A stretch of 64,000 nucleotides of DNA from an uncultured Oscillospiraceae bacterium (GCA_949841355.1 CATKZP010000004.1:1-64000), one strand, 5' to 3'. Shown: positions 9,409 to 18,116, counted from the first letter of the stretch. Made by a program: numbers and translations. The notes: generated from the letters alone by a model not told the origin.

Positions 9409-11826
9409 TTAGTAGCTCAGGCCAAAGCCGGAGACGTAGGAATTGCCGTCGGCGTCCTTATAGGCGTAAGAGCCGGAGGGGGAGCCGGCCAGCACGTCGG
9501 CGCTCATGTGCTGATCCTTGGCGTAGCCGGGCACGTCGTTGGGGGAGACGCACACGTCCCAGATCTCGCCGTCCAGGTCGGTCTCCACCAGGGCGATGAC
9601 GGAGGCGTCGGCCACCATGGTGATGGGCAGCTTGCCGGTGGGGGCGTACTTGCCGGCCGCCACCTGGGCGATGGCGCTGTCGCTGGTGCTGAAGGTGCCC
9701 AGCAGGGCGTCGCAGTAGGGCTCCATATTGCTCAGAATCCAGGCGTTGGAGGCGTTGATCTCACCGATGACCTTGCCGCCGTTGGCGTGGACGGCGTCCG
9801 CCACCTTCTTGAAGTTCTTCATGCTGGCGACGGTGGTGACGCTGGCGGTCTCATCGGTGCGCTTGGCGTTGTTGTCGTAGACGGGGGTCTCCACGTCCTC
9901 AGCCAGGTCCAGAATGGCCAGCTGGCTGGAGCCGGTGCCCACGATGGTGGGAGTCACCCGCAGGTAGGCGATGTCGGCGTCCTCGTAGTCCTCCACCACG
10001 GTGAAGCCCTCGGCCTCCAGGGCGGCGATGATGCCGCTGACGTCGGCGTCGTCCTTCTGGTTATAGCCCTGGACATAGATCTTCTTGCCGGTGTCCTTCA
10101 GGGGCAGGGTGTTCTCGCTGTTCTTCATCAGCACCACGGACTTCAGGTGGGTCTGCTCGGCCAGAGCCTGAACGTTGGGGGTCACGTCGTTGACGGCCTT
10201 CACGCTCTCCTCCAGGTTGCGGTAGGGGTTATCCAGGTTGCCGCTCTGAGCCTGGGGCTTCAGGCGGTTGGCGGCGGCCCGCTCCAGGTCGGCGCGGGTC
10301 AGGTCGCCGGCGGCCAGGGCCTGATCCAGCAGCTCGGAGGGATTAGGAGCCTCCTCCTCCCCGCCGGTCGCGCCGCCCGTAGTCATCATCTGCTGGACGT
10401 TGAAGCCGTCAAAGCCAATCACGCCGCAGTCGCAGCCGGCCTTGACGAACAGCACCATCCGCTCATACGGGTCGAGGTCCTCCACGCCCTGCTGAGCGGC
10501 CATCTGGAGGGAGTCGGAGTTGATGAGGCCGTCGAAGCCCAGCACGTCGCGCAGCAGGCCCAGGAGGATGTCCTCGTTGAAGGCGTTGCCGCGGCCCTCG
10601 TAGCGGATGTCATAGGTCTTGCCGTTGTAGGTGATGGACTGGGGGGCGATGCGGGCGTCAACGATGGGCTGGGAGTAGGCGGGCATGACGCCGGCGGCGC
10701 CGGCCTCAAAGGCGGCGATGAAGGGCTTGAGCTGGTAATCAGCCAGAGAGTTTTCAACGCTGTAGATACGGTAGCGGCCGGTCTGACCGTGGCTCTCGAA
10801 GCCGTTGAAGGCCGCGCCGTCGCCGGGGAAGTGCTTGATGGTGATGAGAACGCTGCCGGGCACGATGCCCTGGTCGCCGTTCTGATAGCCGATGGTCAGA
10901 TTGCGGGCGATTTCGGAGGCCATGTCCTCACGCTCGCCGTAAGTACCGGCGTTGCGGCTCCAGCGGGGGTCGGTCACCAGGTCCACCTGGGGGCCGTAGA
11001 TGCCGTCCACGCCCTTGGCCCACATGACCACCCGGTCATACTGGGCGTCCTCCAGCACCAGGTCGGCGTTGCCGTCGCCCAGGGCGGCGGCGGTGACGCC
11101 CTCAGAGTCGGGCATGCCGTGCTTGATGGGGTTGGTGAAGGCGTAGAAGGGGACGGTCACCTCGCCGTTGGCGATGGCGTCGTATTCGCTGTACTGCTCC
11201 AGGCCGTTGTTGAACCACACGGCCACCTCGGTCTCCGGATTGTTGCGCAGCACGTAGGTGCGGATCTTGGAGGTGTTCAGCCACTCAATGTTGGTGGCGC
11301 CCTCCTCGCTGTTGGCGCCAAAGCCGCCCACGGCGGGATAGATGCTGGTCCAGACGGGCTTGCCGCCGTCGGTCACATCTTCCGTTTTGGTGCTCTTGGG
11401 GCTGTAGGCCATCACGTTGACCACCTGGTGGGTCAGCTGAGTGTCGGTGAGGGCCTTGGCCATGGCCTCGGCGCGGGTCTGGGCGTCCAGCCGCCAGTCC
11501 TCGAAGTCGTCCAGCTTCTGGTTGTTGTTCAGGTCGCGGAAGTATTTGCCGTCCTGACGGATCACGCCCAGCAGGGTCACGCCGATGGTGGGGCCGTCCT
11601 CGTTCTCATAGAACACGGGCTCCAGGAAAGCGCTGGTCAGCTCATCCTCGCTGCTGACGGTATAGGGGGCGGGGATGTAGCCGTCGGGCTCAACAGAGGC
11701 GGAAGCTGCCGGCGGGTTGGACGCTGCCGGCGGGGTGGGCGACTCCGCCGAAGGGGCGGGGGCGCAGGCGGCCAGCATAGTCAGGGCCAATGCCGACGCA
11801 ACCAGACGGGGAACGATTCGTTTCAT
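9409..11826 (-). CDS. GH3 family lipoprotein (beta-glucosidase-like)
   Basis: An 805-residue surface GH3 hydrolase in the usual order (barrel first, then alpha/beta sandwich). The start at 11826 is chosen because it gives the signal MKRIVPRLVASALALTMLAAC with a lipobox Cys and has AAAAGGAGAG just upstream; the open frame extends 69 nt further without purpose. A Pro/Ala/Ser linker follows. Barrel motifs are YGPQVDLVTDPRWSRN, TIKHFPGDGA and LINSDSLQM, where Asp438 is the expected nucleophile. The closest relative in the window is the plus-strand GH3 lipoprotein at 21853. It has its own promoter with two direct repeats, downstream of the kinase terminator, and likely responds to the adjacent LytTR system. 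Confidence 0.9.
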   Translation of the reverse strand: MKRIVPRLVASALALTMLAACAPAPSAESPTPPAASNPPAASASVEPDGYIPAPYTVSSEDELTSAFLEPVFYENEDGPTIGVTLLGVIRQDGKYFRDLNNNQKLDDFEDWRLDAQTRAEAMAKALTDTQLTHQVVNVMAYSPKSTKTEDVTDGGKPVWTSIYPAVGGFGANSEEGATNIEWLNTSKIRTYVLRNNPETEVAVWFNNGLEQYSEYDAIANGEVTVPFYAFTNPIKHGMPDSEGVTAAALGDGNADLVLEDAQYDRVVMWAKGVDGIYGPQVDLVTDPRWSRNAGTYGEREDMASEIARNLTIGYQNGDQGIVPGSVLITIKHFPGDGAAFNGFESHGQTGRYRIYSVENSLADYQLKPFIAAFEAGAAGVMPAYSQPIVDARIAPQSITYNGKTYDIRYEGRGNAFNEDILLGLLRDVLGFDGLINSDSLQMAAQQGVEDLDPYERMVLFVKAGCDCGVIGFDGFNVQQMMTTGGATGGEEEAPNPSELLDQALAAGDLTRADLERAAANRLKPQAQSGNLDNPYRNLEESVKAVNDVTPNVQALAEQTHLKSVVLMKNSENTLPLKDTGKKIYVQGYNQKDDADVSGIIAALEAEGFTVVEDYEDADIAYLRVTPTIVGTGSSQLAILDLAEDVETPVYDNNAKRTDETASVTTVASMKNFKKVADAVHANGGKVIGEINASNAWILSNMEPYCDALLGTFSTSDSAIAQVAAGKYAPTGKLPITMVADASVIALVETDLDGEIWDVCVSPNDVPGYAKDQHMSADVLAGSPSGSYAYKDADGNSYVSGFGLSY

Positions 11827-11896
11827 AAAGACTCTCCTTTTCTTTTTCTTTCCCGACGTGATTTTGCTTAATTTACCGCCGGGTTTGCTGCGCATT

Positions 11897-11960
11897 ATTG
11901 TACTTGTTCACCAGTTCCCCATCAATCATTTTTGCACAAGCCGCAGATTTCATGCACAAA
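11897..11960 (-). promoter_or_regulatory. GH3 lipoprotein promoter with two LytTR-type direct repeats
   Basis: Read on the minus strand, TTTGTGCATGAAA (from 11960) and CTTGTGCAAAAA (from 11940) are direct repeats exactly 20 bp apart. A -10-like TACAAT lies at 11902-11897, 38 bp after the second repeat begins, and no good -35 is present. This fits an activator-dependent promoter. LytTR regulators generally bind tandem repeats about two helical turns apart. The same layout is found at 21728-21790. Confidence 0.55.
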
Positions 11961-11963
11961 CCG

Positions 11964-11992
11964 CAAAAAAAGAAGGCCCAAGGCCTTCTTTT
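11964..11992 (-). terminator. Rho-independent terminator after the kinase gene
   Basis: On the minus strand a 9-bp stem (AAGAAGGCC with GGCCTTCTT, 3-nt loop) runs into a T tract (A965-A970 on plus). It closes the regulator-kinase transcript and separates it from the GH3 lipoprotein promoter. Confidence 0.8.
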
Positions 11993-12007
11993 GATAGAAA
12001 TATTTGG

Positions 12008-13315
12008 TTATTGTGCCTGCCGCGCTTCGGCGGACACCAGCCAGATCGTCAGTCTGAACACGCCGTCCTCCGCCTTGACCGTCAGCTCGCCGCCGTATTT
12101 CTGGGCGATGGCGCGCATGCTCTTCATGCCGTAGCCGTGGAACTGCTGGGGATCGGAATGGGTGGTGACCGGCAGGCCGTCCTCAAAGCACAGCTCGCCC
12201 TGATAGTAATTCGTCACGTTGATGGACACGATATCCCCCGCGCTGCGGACGATGACGCTGATCTGCCGCTTTGCCTCCTCCAGCGTCCGAACCGCCTCCG
12301 CGGCGTTGCCCAGGGCGTTGCCGAACAAGGAGTAGACCTCCGTCTCCGCCAGGAAGTTCAGGCTGCCGCCGTTGCCGGTAAAGCTCAGCTGGATATGGTC
12401 CTTTTCACACAGCAGCGTGCGGTCGGTCAGCAGCACGTCCAAGGTTTGATTCCCGGTGTGGTAGAACTGGTCGTAAATACGGATCAGCGACGCGAGCTCG
12501 TCCCCCTCGCTGGCGGAGACCGGCAGGCGGCAGTCCTCCAGCCGGTGGCGTATGTCGTGGCACTTCATGTTAATCAGCTCGATGGTGTCCTTTCGCTCCG
12601 CCAGCTGCTTGCTGTCCGCCTGCCACAAGCCGCGTATCGTCTCGATTTCCTCGCTCAATTTCTCCAGCCGGCACAGCTCGAACTGCATAAACAGGCAGAG
12701 GAAGCAGCACGTGATGGCGTACAGGTTCTGGGAAATAATCACGTTCACGTCCCAGCCGTCGCTGCTTCTCACAAAGCGGGTAATCACCATGCAGACGAAC
12801 AGGATGATTACGCTCAGCATGTTCATCTTCCGGTGGAAATTGCTTTTCCCGTAGTAGGAGGTGTCCATTTTCCGGGCAAAGCAGAAATAGATCACCACGC
12901 AAAACGGCACATACAAAAGGATATTCCGCAGAAAGGTGGACAGCGTGCCGGAGGGCAGCCAGGAGAGCAGATAGCCGGTTTTCAGCTGGATCAGCTTCAG
13001 GGCCGAGTAAATCAGGTGCTGCGCGGCGCGCCCCGCGCTGGCGTTGTATAGGGCCTGCTCCCACCCTACCTGAAAGCAGAAGCGGAACAGCGCCAGCAGC
13101 GTGGCAAATTCGGTCAAGAAATAGAGGAGCATAATCAGCTGGGACGAAAGCCCCAGCAGCGGCAGCTGAAGCAGCTCGTGAATGGAATACACCAGCCAGG
13201 CGCACAGGGCGGAGAGGGGGAGGAACCGCGCCATAAAATGCGTCCGGCGCGGATAGCCGCAGAAAAACAGGGCAAAGCACATCAGATTTTGAAAAAAAGT
13301 TATGATAATGCCCAT
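12008..13315 (-). CDS. GHKL-type sensor histidine kinase
   Basis: A 435-residue membrane kinase of the AgrC/LytS-like (GHKL, HPK10) type. About six to seven hydrophobic helices fill residues 1-225. A coiled linker leads to the phosphoacceptor motif NMKCHDIRHRLED. The GHKL ATPase follows with the N-box region LFGNALGNAAEA and the G-box HGYGMKSMRAIAQKYGG. It starts 3 nt after the stop of the LytTR regulator, so the two form an operon. Downstream are the terminator and the GH3 lipoprotein gene. The signal is unknown; a sugar product or peptide is possible. Confidence 0.9.
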   Translation of the reverse strand: MGIIITFFQNLMCFALFFCGYPRRTHFMARFLPLSALCAWLVYSIHELLQLPLLGLSSQLIMLLYFLTEFATLLALFRFCFQVGWEQALYNASAGRAAQHLIYSALKLIQLKTGYLLSWLPSGTLSTFLRNILLYVPFCVVIYFCFARKMDTSYYGKSNFHRKMNMLSVIILFVCMVITRFVRSSDGWDVNVIISQNLYAITCCFLCLFMQFELCRLEKLSEEIETIRGLWQADSKQLAERKDTIELINMKCHDIRHRLEDCRLPVSASEGDELASLIRIYDQFYHTGNQTLDVLLTDRTLLCEKDHIQLSFTGNGGSLNFLAETEVYSLFGNALGNAAEAVRTLEEAKRQISVIVRSAGDIVSINVTNYYQGELCFEDGLPVTTHSDPQQFHGYGMKSMRAIAQKYGGELTVKAEDGVFRLTIWLVSAEARQAQ

Positions 13316-13318
13316 GGC

Positions 13319-14032
13319 CTACACACCACCCACCATAAATTCCGCATACGCCCGCAAAAACTTCTGCTTGTAGGCGCGGCCGATACGCAGCTTTTGACCC
13401 TCCATCAGCACGTCGTCGCCCACCACGCCGCGCACATACTGCATGTTGACGACGTACCACCGGCTGATGGAGCAGTAGCTTTCCGGCAGCTGCTGGCCGA
13501 TGGATTTCAGCGGCCCCAGAGAGCGGTACACGCTGTCCCGCGTGTGCCAGTTCAGGTAATGGCCCTCGACCTCCACATAGCATATCTCGCGAAGCTGAAG
13601 GCCCACGGTTCCGCGTTCCGCCCGGATCACGATGCGCTCCTCGCGCTTGCTGCCCACGTGGGCGAGAATCCGCTTCAGCTTCAGGCTGAAGGCGTGGTAA
13701 TTGATGGGCTTCAAAATATAGTCAAACGCCTCCACGGCGTACCCCTCGATGGCATACTGGGCCATATTGGTCACAAATACCAGGGTCACGCTGCGGTCGA
13801 TCCGCCGGAGCCGTTCGGCCGCCTCCATCCCGGTCATCAGCGGCAGCTTGATATCCATGAAAATCAGGTCATAATTTGCCTTATACGAATCCAGCAGCAG
13901 GACCGCGTTGGCGAAATGAGTCACCTGAAACTGCAAACAATTTTGCGCCGCGTACTGCGTCAGGCAGTCCATCAAGTTTTTGGCTTCCTCATCATGATCC
14001 TCAACAACTGCAATATTAACCACTTCCCTCAC
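13319..14032 (-). CDS. LytTR-family response regulator
   Basis: A 237-residue regulator with an N-terminal receiver domain (VVEDHDEEA near the start, phosphoacceptor Asp in LIFMDIKLPLMTG, Lys in FDYILKPINY) and a C-terminal LytTR DNA-binding domain from about residue 135 (CYVEVEGHYLNWHT, SISRWYVVNMQYVRG). It precedes the kinase in one operon. Its targets are probably the direct repeats before the GH3 lipoprotein (11940-11960). It resembles the regulator at 20934-21644 along its full length, so the two systems look like duplicates. Confidence 0.92.
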   Translation of the reverse strand: MREVVNIAVVEDHDEEAKNLMDCLTQYAAQNCLQFQVTHFANAVLLLDSYKANYDLIFMDIKLPLMTGMEAAERLRRIDRSVTLVFVTNMAQYAIEGYAVEAFDYILKPINYHAFSLKLKRILAHVGSKREERIVIRAERGTVGLQLREICYVEVEGHYLNWHTRDSVYRSLGPLKSIGQQLPESYCSISRWYVVNMQYVRGVVGDDVLMEGQKLRIGRAYKQKFLRAYAEFMVGGV

Positions 14033-14051
14033 CTGCCTTGCACACGCGCTC

Positions 14052-14070
14052 CCGCATGAATTTCATGCGG
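14052..14070. promoter_or_regulatory. Perfect palindrome in the regulator leader
   Basis: Nine bases on each side of a single central T match as an inverted repeat (CCGCATGAA and TTCATGCGG), 20 nt before the LytTR regulator ATG. It could be an operator or an RNA hairpin next to the ribosome binding region. No binding protein can be assigned. Confidence 0.45.
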
Positions 14071-14213
14071 TCATGGCCTCGGCCTTCCTTGGTAACGCCG
14101 TTGGTTTCGGTGATATCAGGCCCCAGCCGCCTCTGGTCTTGCTGCGATGCGTTTCAAGCGATCCAGCGGCCCCGCTTGATTCCAGCCGCCGCAATCCCCG
14201 CTGTTTTGCTATC

Positions 14214-14243
14214 ATTATAGCGTCGCAAGGATTGCGCGGTCAA
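14214..14243 (-). promoter_or_regulatory. Promoter of the LytTR/kinase operon
   Basis: On the minus strand TTGACC and TATAAT are separated by 18 nt, a good sigma-A match. The leader to the regulator ATG is about 175 nt and contains the palindrome at 14052-14070. Confidence 0.6.
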
Positions 14244-14349
14244 GAGGAAGAAATAACATTTTTCGCGCGGGCACACGCGGCTCGGGGGCGCGGTGGGGGC
14301 GGACGCGGTGGAATCGGAGGCCGCCCCGCCTGGAGAGCCGTGGAACCGA

Positions 14350-14365
14350 TGTTTCACGTGAAACG
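14350..14365. promoter_or_regulatory. parS-like ParB/Spo0J binding site
   Basis: The 16-mer TGTTTCACGTGAAACG matches the bacterial parS consensus TGTTNCACGTGAAACA at every position but the last, and its 14-bp core GTTTCACGTGAAAC is a perfect palindrome. It lies in the 531-nt divergent spacer between the regulator operon and the O-acylation operon. ParB (Spo0J) spreads from such sites in chromosome segregation, and they usually lie around the origin. No other copy was noticed in this window. Confidence 0.65.
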
Positions 14366-14483
14366 TGGCGCGGACCGGACGCCGCTATGCCTGCCGTGGA
14401 GCGCCGCCCACCCATACCGGCCATGGGGTCCAAGGCCGGATTGCCGCCCCGCGGGGGGCGGAGCCCTCTTTTGCGGGTTTCTC

Positions 14484-14511
14484 TTGCACTTTTTCGCCGG
14501 ATTGGTATAAT
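14484..14511 (+). promoter_or_regulatory. Promoter of the O-acylation operon
   Basis: TTGCAC and TATAAT are 16 nt apart on the plus strand; the start codon of the SGNH lipoprotein is 53 nt past the -10. Apart from the two promoters, the palindrome and the parS site, I see nothing in the 14033-14563 spacer. Confidence 0.6.
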
Positions 14512-14563
14512 AGATGCCAAACCTGCAAAAGGGCGCAAGCCGCCCGGGGGGAGGAATGCGGAT

Positions 14564-16342
14564 ATGAACGGCAAGCGTTGGATGGCGGCCCTGCTGTGCC
14601 TGGCCGCTCTCTCGGGCTGCGCGCCCCCCTCCCCCGCCGCGGCCCTGCCCTGCCGCGTGGTGCTGGAGGAGGGGGACGGCTTTACCTGCGACGCCTATGC
14701 CCGCACGGTGGAGCGCGGCGGCAGCGTGGAGTTTCGCTTGACCTGCGGCGACGGCTGGGAGATCGTGGGGGCGGACTATGAAAACGCCCGGCTGCGCCGG
14801 GGCCGGGACGGCACGGCCGTGCTCACCCTGCCGGACGTGCGCTATTCCACTGTGGTCTCCCTCACCGTGGAAAAGCGCGCGGTCAGCCTGTACTACGACC
14901 CCAACGACGGCTCGGGAGAGGCCCCGGTCCGGCGCGCGACCGCCCCCACCCACCTGCGGTGGAATACCGCGGGCCCCATCTTTTCCCGGGAGGGTTTCAC
15001 CCTCATGGGGTGGAACACCGCCCCGGACGGCTCGGGCACGGCGGTGGAGCTGGGGGGACGGCTGCGGCTGGAGGACGGCGACACCCTCTACGCCCAGTGG
15101 AGCCCGTGGTCCGATCCGGCGCTGTTCCGGTGGGAGGAGGGAGCGGACGGCGCGGTGGTCACCGCCTGCCTGGGCGGGGAGGACACGGTATCCGTCCCCG
15201 CCCGGCTGGGGGGTCTGCCCGTCCGGGCCATCGCGCCGGGGGCGTTTGCCGGGGCGGACTGCCGGAGGGTGGTTCTGCCCGGCACGCTCTACGTCGTGGA
15301 GGAAGGCGCGTTCAGCGGCTGCGCCCTGCGGGAGCTGTGGCTGTTTGACAGCATCCGCACGGTGGCCGGCGGCTTTGACGGCTGCGGGGAGCTGGCCGTG
15401 CTCCACCTGAACGCCGCGGAGGCGCCGGTTTACAGCGGCACCTATTTCGACACCTTTTCCGATAAGCTCGACCGCCTGCTCGCCCTGAAGGACCGGCGGA
15501 AGATCGTGCTGTTTTCCGGCTCGTCCGTCCGCTTCGGCTTTGACTGCGCCGCCATCGACGCCGCCTTCCCCGGCTACGAGGTGGTGAACATGGGCGTCTA
15601 CGCCTACACCAACGCCATGCCCCAGATGGAGCTGATTTTGGCCTGCATGGGGCCGGGGGACGTGCTGGTGCACTGCCCGGAGTTCGACGCGTCCAAGCGG
15701 CAGTTCTGCACCACCACGGACCTGGACGCCGCCTTTTTCTGCATGGCGGAATCCAGCTACGACGCTCTGGCCCGGCTGGACCTGCGGGGCTATACCAATG
15801 TGTTCCCGGCGCTGGAGGAGTACCTGCGGGCAAAGGCGGGGATGACGGCGAAGAGCTACGACCTGTCCCCGGCGGACTTCGACGAGGACGGCGCGCCGGT
15901 GGCAGGCCCCAGCTACAACGAATACGGGGACTACATTGTCCACCGGCCCAACGCCCGCAGCGAGGAGCCCATCTACGGCCTTCCGGTGCAGTACACCGTG
16001 TCCGCCTTCCCCAGGGAGCGCTTCCTGGACCCCCTGAACGGGATGTACCGGCGGTTTTTGGACCGGGGCGCGGCGGTGTATTTCGCCTACTCCCCCCGGA
16101 ACGCCCAGGCCGTCTCGGAGGACAGCACTCCCCAGGCCCGGGCGGAGCTGGACGCCTACCTGCGCGATGGGCTGTGCGTCCCCGTCATCACGGAGCTGGA
16201 GGATTCGCTGTGGAGCGGCGTCTACCTCTACGGCACGGACAATCACCTGTCCACCCAGGGCGCGGCGCTTCACACAGAGCGGTTCATTCCGCGGCTGCGC
16301 GCGCAGATGGCGCGGGACGGGCTGGTGGACGCGGATGGCTGA
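14564..16342 (+). CDS. Lipoprotein with InlB-type repeat, BspA-like repeats and SGNH domain
   Basis: A 592-residue exported lipoprotein. ATG 14564 is chosen over the longer frame because GGGGGAGGA precedes it and it gives the signal MNGKRWMAALLCLAALSGC with lipid Cys19. After a beta domain comes an InlB/Listeria-Bacteroides repeat (FTLMGWNTAPDGSG ... YAQW, about 115-180), then BspA-like leucine-rich repeats (LGGLPVRAIAPGAFAG and following, about 205-290). The C-terminal half is SGNH/DHHW-like, with FSGSSVRFGF as the GDS-like block and GTDNHLSTQG as the late His block. Such SGNH proteins act with MBOAT proteins to acylate extracellular polymers. The fusion with repeat modules suggests surface or glycan binding. 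It overlaps the next gene by 8 nt. Confidence 0.8.
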   Translation: MNGKRWMAALLCLAALSGCAPPSPAAALPCRVVLEEGDGFTCDAYARTVERGGSVEFRLTCGDGWEIVGADYENARLRRGRDGTAVLTLPDVRYSTVVSLTVEKRAVSLYYDPNDGSGEAPVRRATAPTHLRWNTAGPIFSREGFTLMGWNTAPDGSGTAVELGGRLRLEDGDTLYAQWSPWSDPALFRWEEGADGAVVTACLGGEDTVSVPARLGGLPVRAIAPGAFAGADCRRVVLPGTLYVVEEGAFSGCALRELWLFDSIRTVAGGFDGCGELAVLHLNAAEAPVYSGTYFDTFSDKLDRLLALKDRRKIVLFSGSSVRFGFDCAAIDAAFPGYEVVNMGVYAYTNAMPQMELILACMGPGDVLVHCPEFDASKRQFCTTTDLDAAFFCMAESSYDALARLDLRGYTNVFPALEEYLRAKAGMTAKSYDLSPADFDEDGAPVAGPSYNEYGDYIVHRPNARSEEPIYGLPVQYTVSAFPRERFLDPLNGMYRRFLDRGAAVYFAYSPRNAQAVSEDSTPQARAELDAYLRDGLCVPVITELEDSLWSGVYLYGTDNHLSTQGAALHTERFIPRLRAQMARDGLVDADG

Positions 16343-16583
16343 GCTGGTGTTCTCCCCCGCCCTGTGGTGGGGGCTGGGGGCGGGGGCGGCGCTCTTTGCC
16401 GCCCTGACGGTGTGCTGCAAAAGGCGGTCCCCGCTGTGGGCGGCGCTGGCCTGCGCGTGCATGGCGGGCGGGGTCCTCGTGACGCTGCTCCAGGGGCGAG
16501 GGCTGCGGGACGCGCTGCCCGCGGTGCTGAGCGTGTGCGCCGTCGCCCTGGCGGGCCTGCGCCGGAGGGGGGACGGGACATGA
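16335..16583 (+). CDS. Small membrane protein of the O-acylation operon
   Basis: An 82-residue hydrophobic protein starting MAELVFSPALWWGLG with three likely helices (about 5-24, 31-50 and 56-74) and the basic tail LRRRGDGT. The ATG overlaps the preceding stop (8 nt) and its own stop overlaps the next ATG (ATGA), so it is translationally coupled on both sides. I do not recognise the family. Its place suggests an accessory subunit of the MBOAT complex, as small membrane proteins accompany DltB-type systems; that is inference. Confidence 0.65.
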   Translation: MAELVFSPALWWGLGAGAALFAALTVCCKRRSPLWAALACACMAGGVLVTLLQGRGLRDALPAVLSVCAVALAGLRRRGDGT

Positions 16584-17953
16584 ACTTCAATACCCTGGAA
16601 TTCCTGCTGTTTTTCCCGGCAGTGCTGGCCCTCCACTGGGCGCTGCCCCACCGGCTGCGCTGGGTTGTGCTGCTGGCGGCCAGCGGGCTGTTCTACGTTT
16701 GGTGGGAGCCGGCGGCGGGACTGCTGCTGGCGGCGGTGATCGCGTCCACCTGGCTGTGCGGGCTGGGCACGGCGCAGAAGCGGTCCGCCGCCCTGCGGCG
16801 GGTGAGCCTGTGGGGGGCGCTGGGCGCCTGCCTGGGCTGTCTGGCGGTGTTCAAATATGGGGGCTTCCTGGCCCGGCTGGCGTGCGGGAACCCCGGGTGG
16901 CGGCTGCTGCTCCCGGCGGGGGTCTCCTTTTACGCCTTCCAGTCCCTGTCCTACGTGCTGGACGTGTACCGGGGCCGCACCGCCCCGGAGAGGCACCTGG
17001 GCTATTACGCGCTGTTCATCTCCTTCTTCCCCCAGCTGGTGGCGGGGCCCATCGAGCGCTCCGACCGGCTGCTGCCCCAGCTGCGCCGGGAGCGGCGCTG
17101 GTCCCGGGGGCAGCTGTCCGCAGGCGGGTGGCTGCTGCTGGCCGGGTACTTCAAAAAGGTGGTGATTGCCGACGGCCTGGCCCCCCTGGTGGACGGGGTG
17201 TACGCCGCCCCCGGCGCGACGGGCGGGCCGGAGATCATCGCCGCCACGGTGCTGTTCGGGCTTCAGATCTACTGCGACTTTTCCGGCTATTCCGACATCG
17301 CCCGGGGGGCGGCCGGGCTGCTGGGCGTGGAGCTGATGGAGAATTTCCGCGTTCCCTACGCCGCCCGGTCCATCCGGGAGTTCTGGCGGCGGTGGCATAT
17401 CAGCCTGACGGCCTGGTTCACCGACTACGTGTATATCCCCCTGGGGGGCAGCCGGAAGGGCCTGCCCCGCCAGTGCCTGAACATCATGATCGTGTTCCTG
17501 CTCAGCGGGCTGTGGCATGGGGCGGACTGGACGTTTCTGGTGTGGGGGGGCATCCACGGCGTCTATCAGGTGTGCGGCGTGCTGGCCCGGCGGCGGGGCG
17601 GAGGGCGCGCGCTCCCGGACCGCCTGCGGCAGGGGACCACCTTCGCCCTGGTGAGCTTCGCGTGGCTGTTTTTCCGCGCGCAGAGCATGGCGGACGCGGG
17701 GACGCTGCTCTCCCGCCTGGGGACGGGGTGGACGCCCGCGGGCGGCGCGCTGCCGGCGCTGGCGGGGCAGCTGGCCTTTGTGCTGCCCGCCCTGGCCTGC
17801 CTGTACGCGCTGGAGCGGCTGCCCGCCTGCCCGCCCGCGGGGCCCGGGCGGAAGGCGCTTGCGGCGTCCGCCCTGCTGCTGGCCATTGGCCTGGGCTGGT
17901 GGAGCTCCCTGGCCGGCGGCGGAGGGAACGCCTTCATCTATTTTCAGTTTTAG
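16580..17953 (+). CDS. MBOAT-family O-acyltransferase (AlgI/PatA/DltB-like)
   Basis: A 457-residue multispanning membrane protein that would carry acyl groups, usually acetyl, across the membrane for transfer to an extracellular polymer. It starts MNFNTLEFLLFFPAVLALHW, as AlgI-type proteins do. Diagnostic blocks are YCDFSGYSDIARGAAGLLG, NFRVPYAARSIREFWRRWHI, and LLSGLWHGADWTFLVWGGIHG with the invariant His. It is flanked by two SGNH partners. Its TAG stop is the first base of a long palindromic element. The acylated polymer is unknown; a capsule, an exopolysaccharide or a wall polymer is possible. Confidence 0.9.
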   Translation: MNFNTLEFLLFFPAVLALHWALPHRLRWVVLLAASGLFYVWWEPAAGLLLAAVIASTWLCGLGTAQKRSAALRRVSLWGALGACLGCLAVFKYGGFLARLACGNPGWRLLLPAGVSFYAFQSLSYVLDVYRGRTAPERHLGYYALFISFFPQLVAGPIERSDRLLPQLRRERRWSRGQLSAGGWLLLAGYFKKVVIADGLAPLVDGVYAAPGATGGPEIIAATVLFGLQIYCDFSGYSDIARGAAGLLGVELMENFRVPYAARSIREFWRRWHISLTAWFTDYVYIPLGGSRKGLPRQCLNIMIVFLLSGLWHGADWTFLVWGGIHGVYQVCGVLARRRGGGRALPDRLRQGTTFALVSFAWLFFRAQSMADAGTLLSRLGTGWTPAGGALPALAGQLAFVLPALACLYALERLPACPPAGPGRKALAASALLLAIGLGWWSSLAGGGGNAFIYFQF

Positions 17954-18116
17954 AAGCTGCATCAATAGCCGAAGCATTCAGAATTGCGAGCCAAAACCGC
18001 CGCCGGCGAGGCAAAAAATCGCAGGAATACTTGATGTATTGCAAGATTTTTTAACGCGGCTGGAGGTGGTTTTGGCCGCAAGGACGGATGCTGAGGGCGA
18101 TTGGTACAGCTTCTTA
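17951..18116. repeat. 166-bp palindromic element (MITE- or REP-like)
   Basis: The spacer between the MBOAT and second SGNH genes is one long imperfect inverted repeat. Outer arms 17951-17987 and 18080-18116 pair (TAGAAGCTG against CAGCTTCTTA), inner arms start GCCAAAACC at 17990 and end GGTTTTGGC at 18076, and the centre folds around a run of A and a run of T. It begins on the MBOAT stop codon and ends 9 nt before the next ATG. I see no gene in it. Transcribed, it would form one giant hairpin. Confidence 0.75.

Noticed and set aside
8500-11871. Very long plus-strand frame opposite the GH3 lipoprotein
   Set aside because: Composition is that of a GC-rich antisense frame (Gly, Val, His, Gln repeats). 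It has no motif or ribosome site, and the minus frame has clear GH3 motifs.
14354-17977. Long minus-strand frame opposite the O-acylation operon, and a similar plus frame opposite mutS (55909-59187)
   Set aside because: Both are antisense artefacts of high third-position GC; the opposite strands encode recognised proteins.
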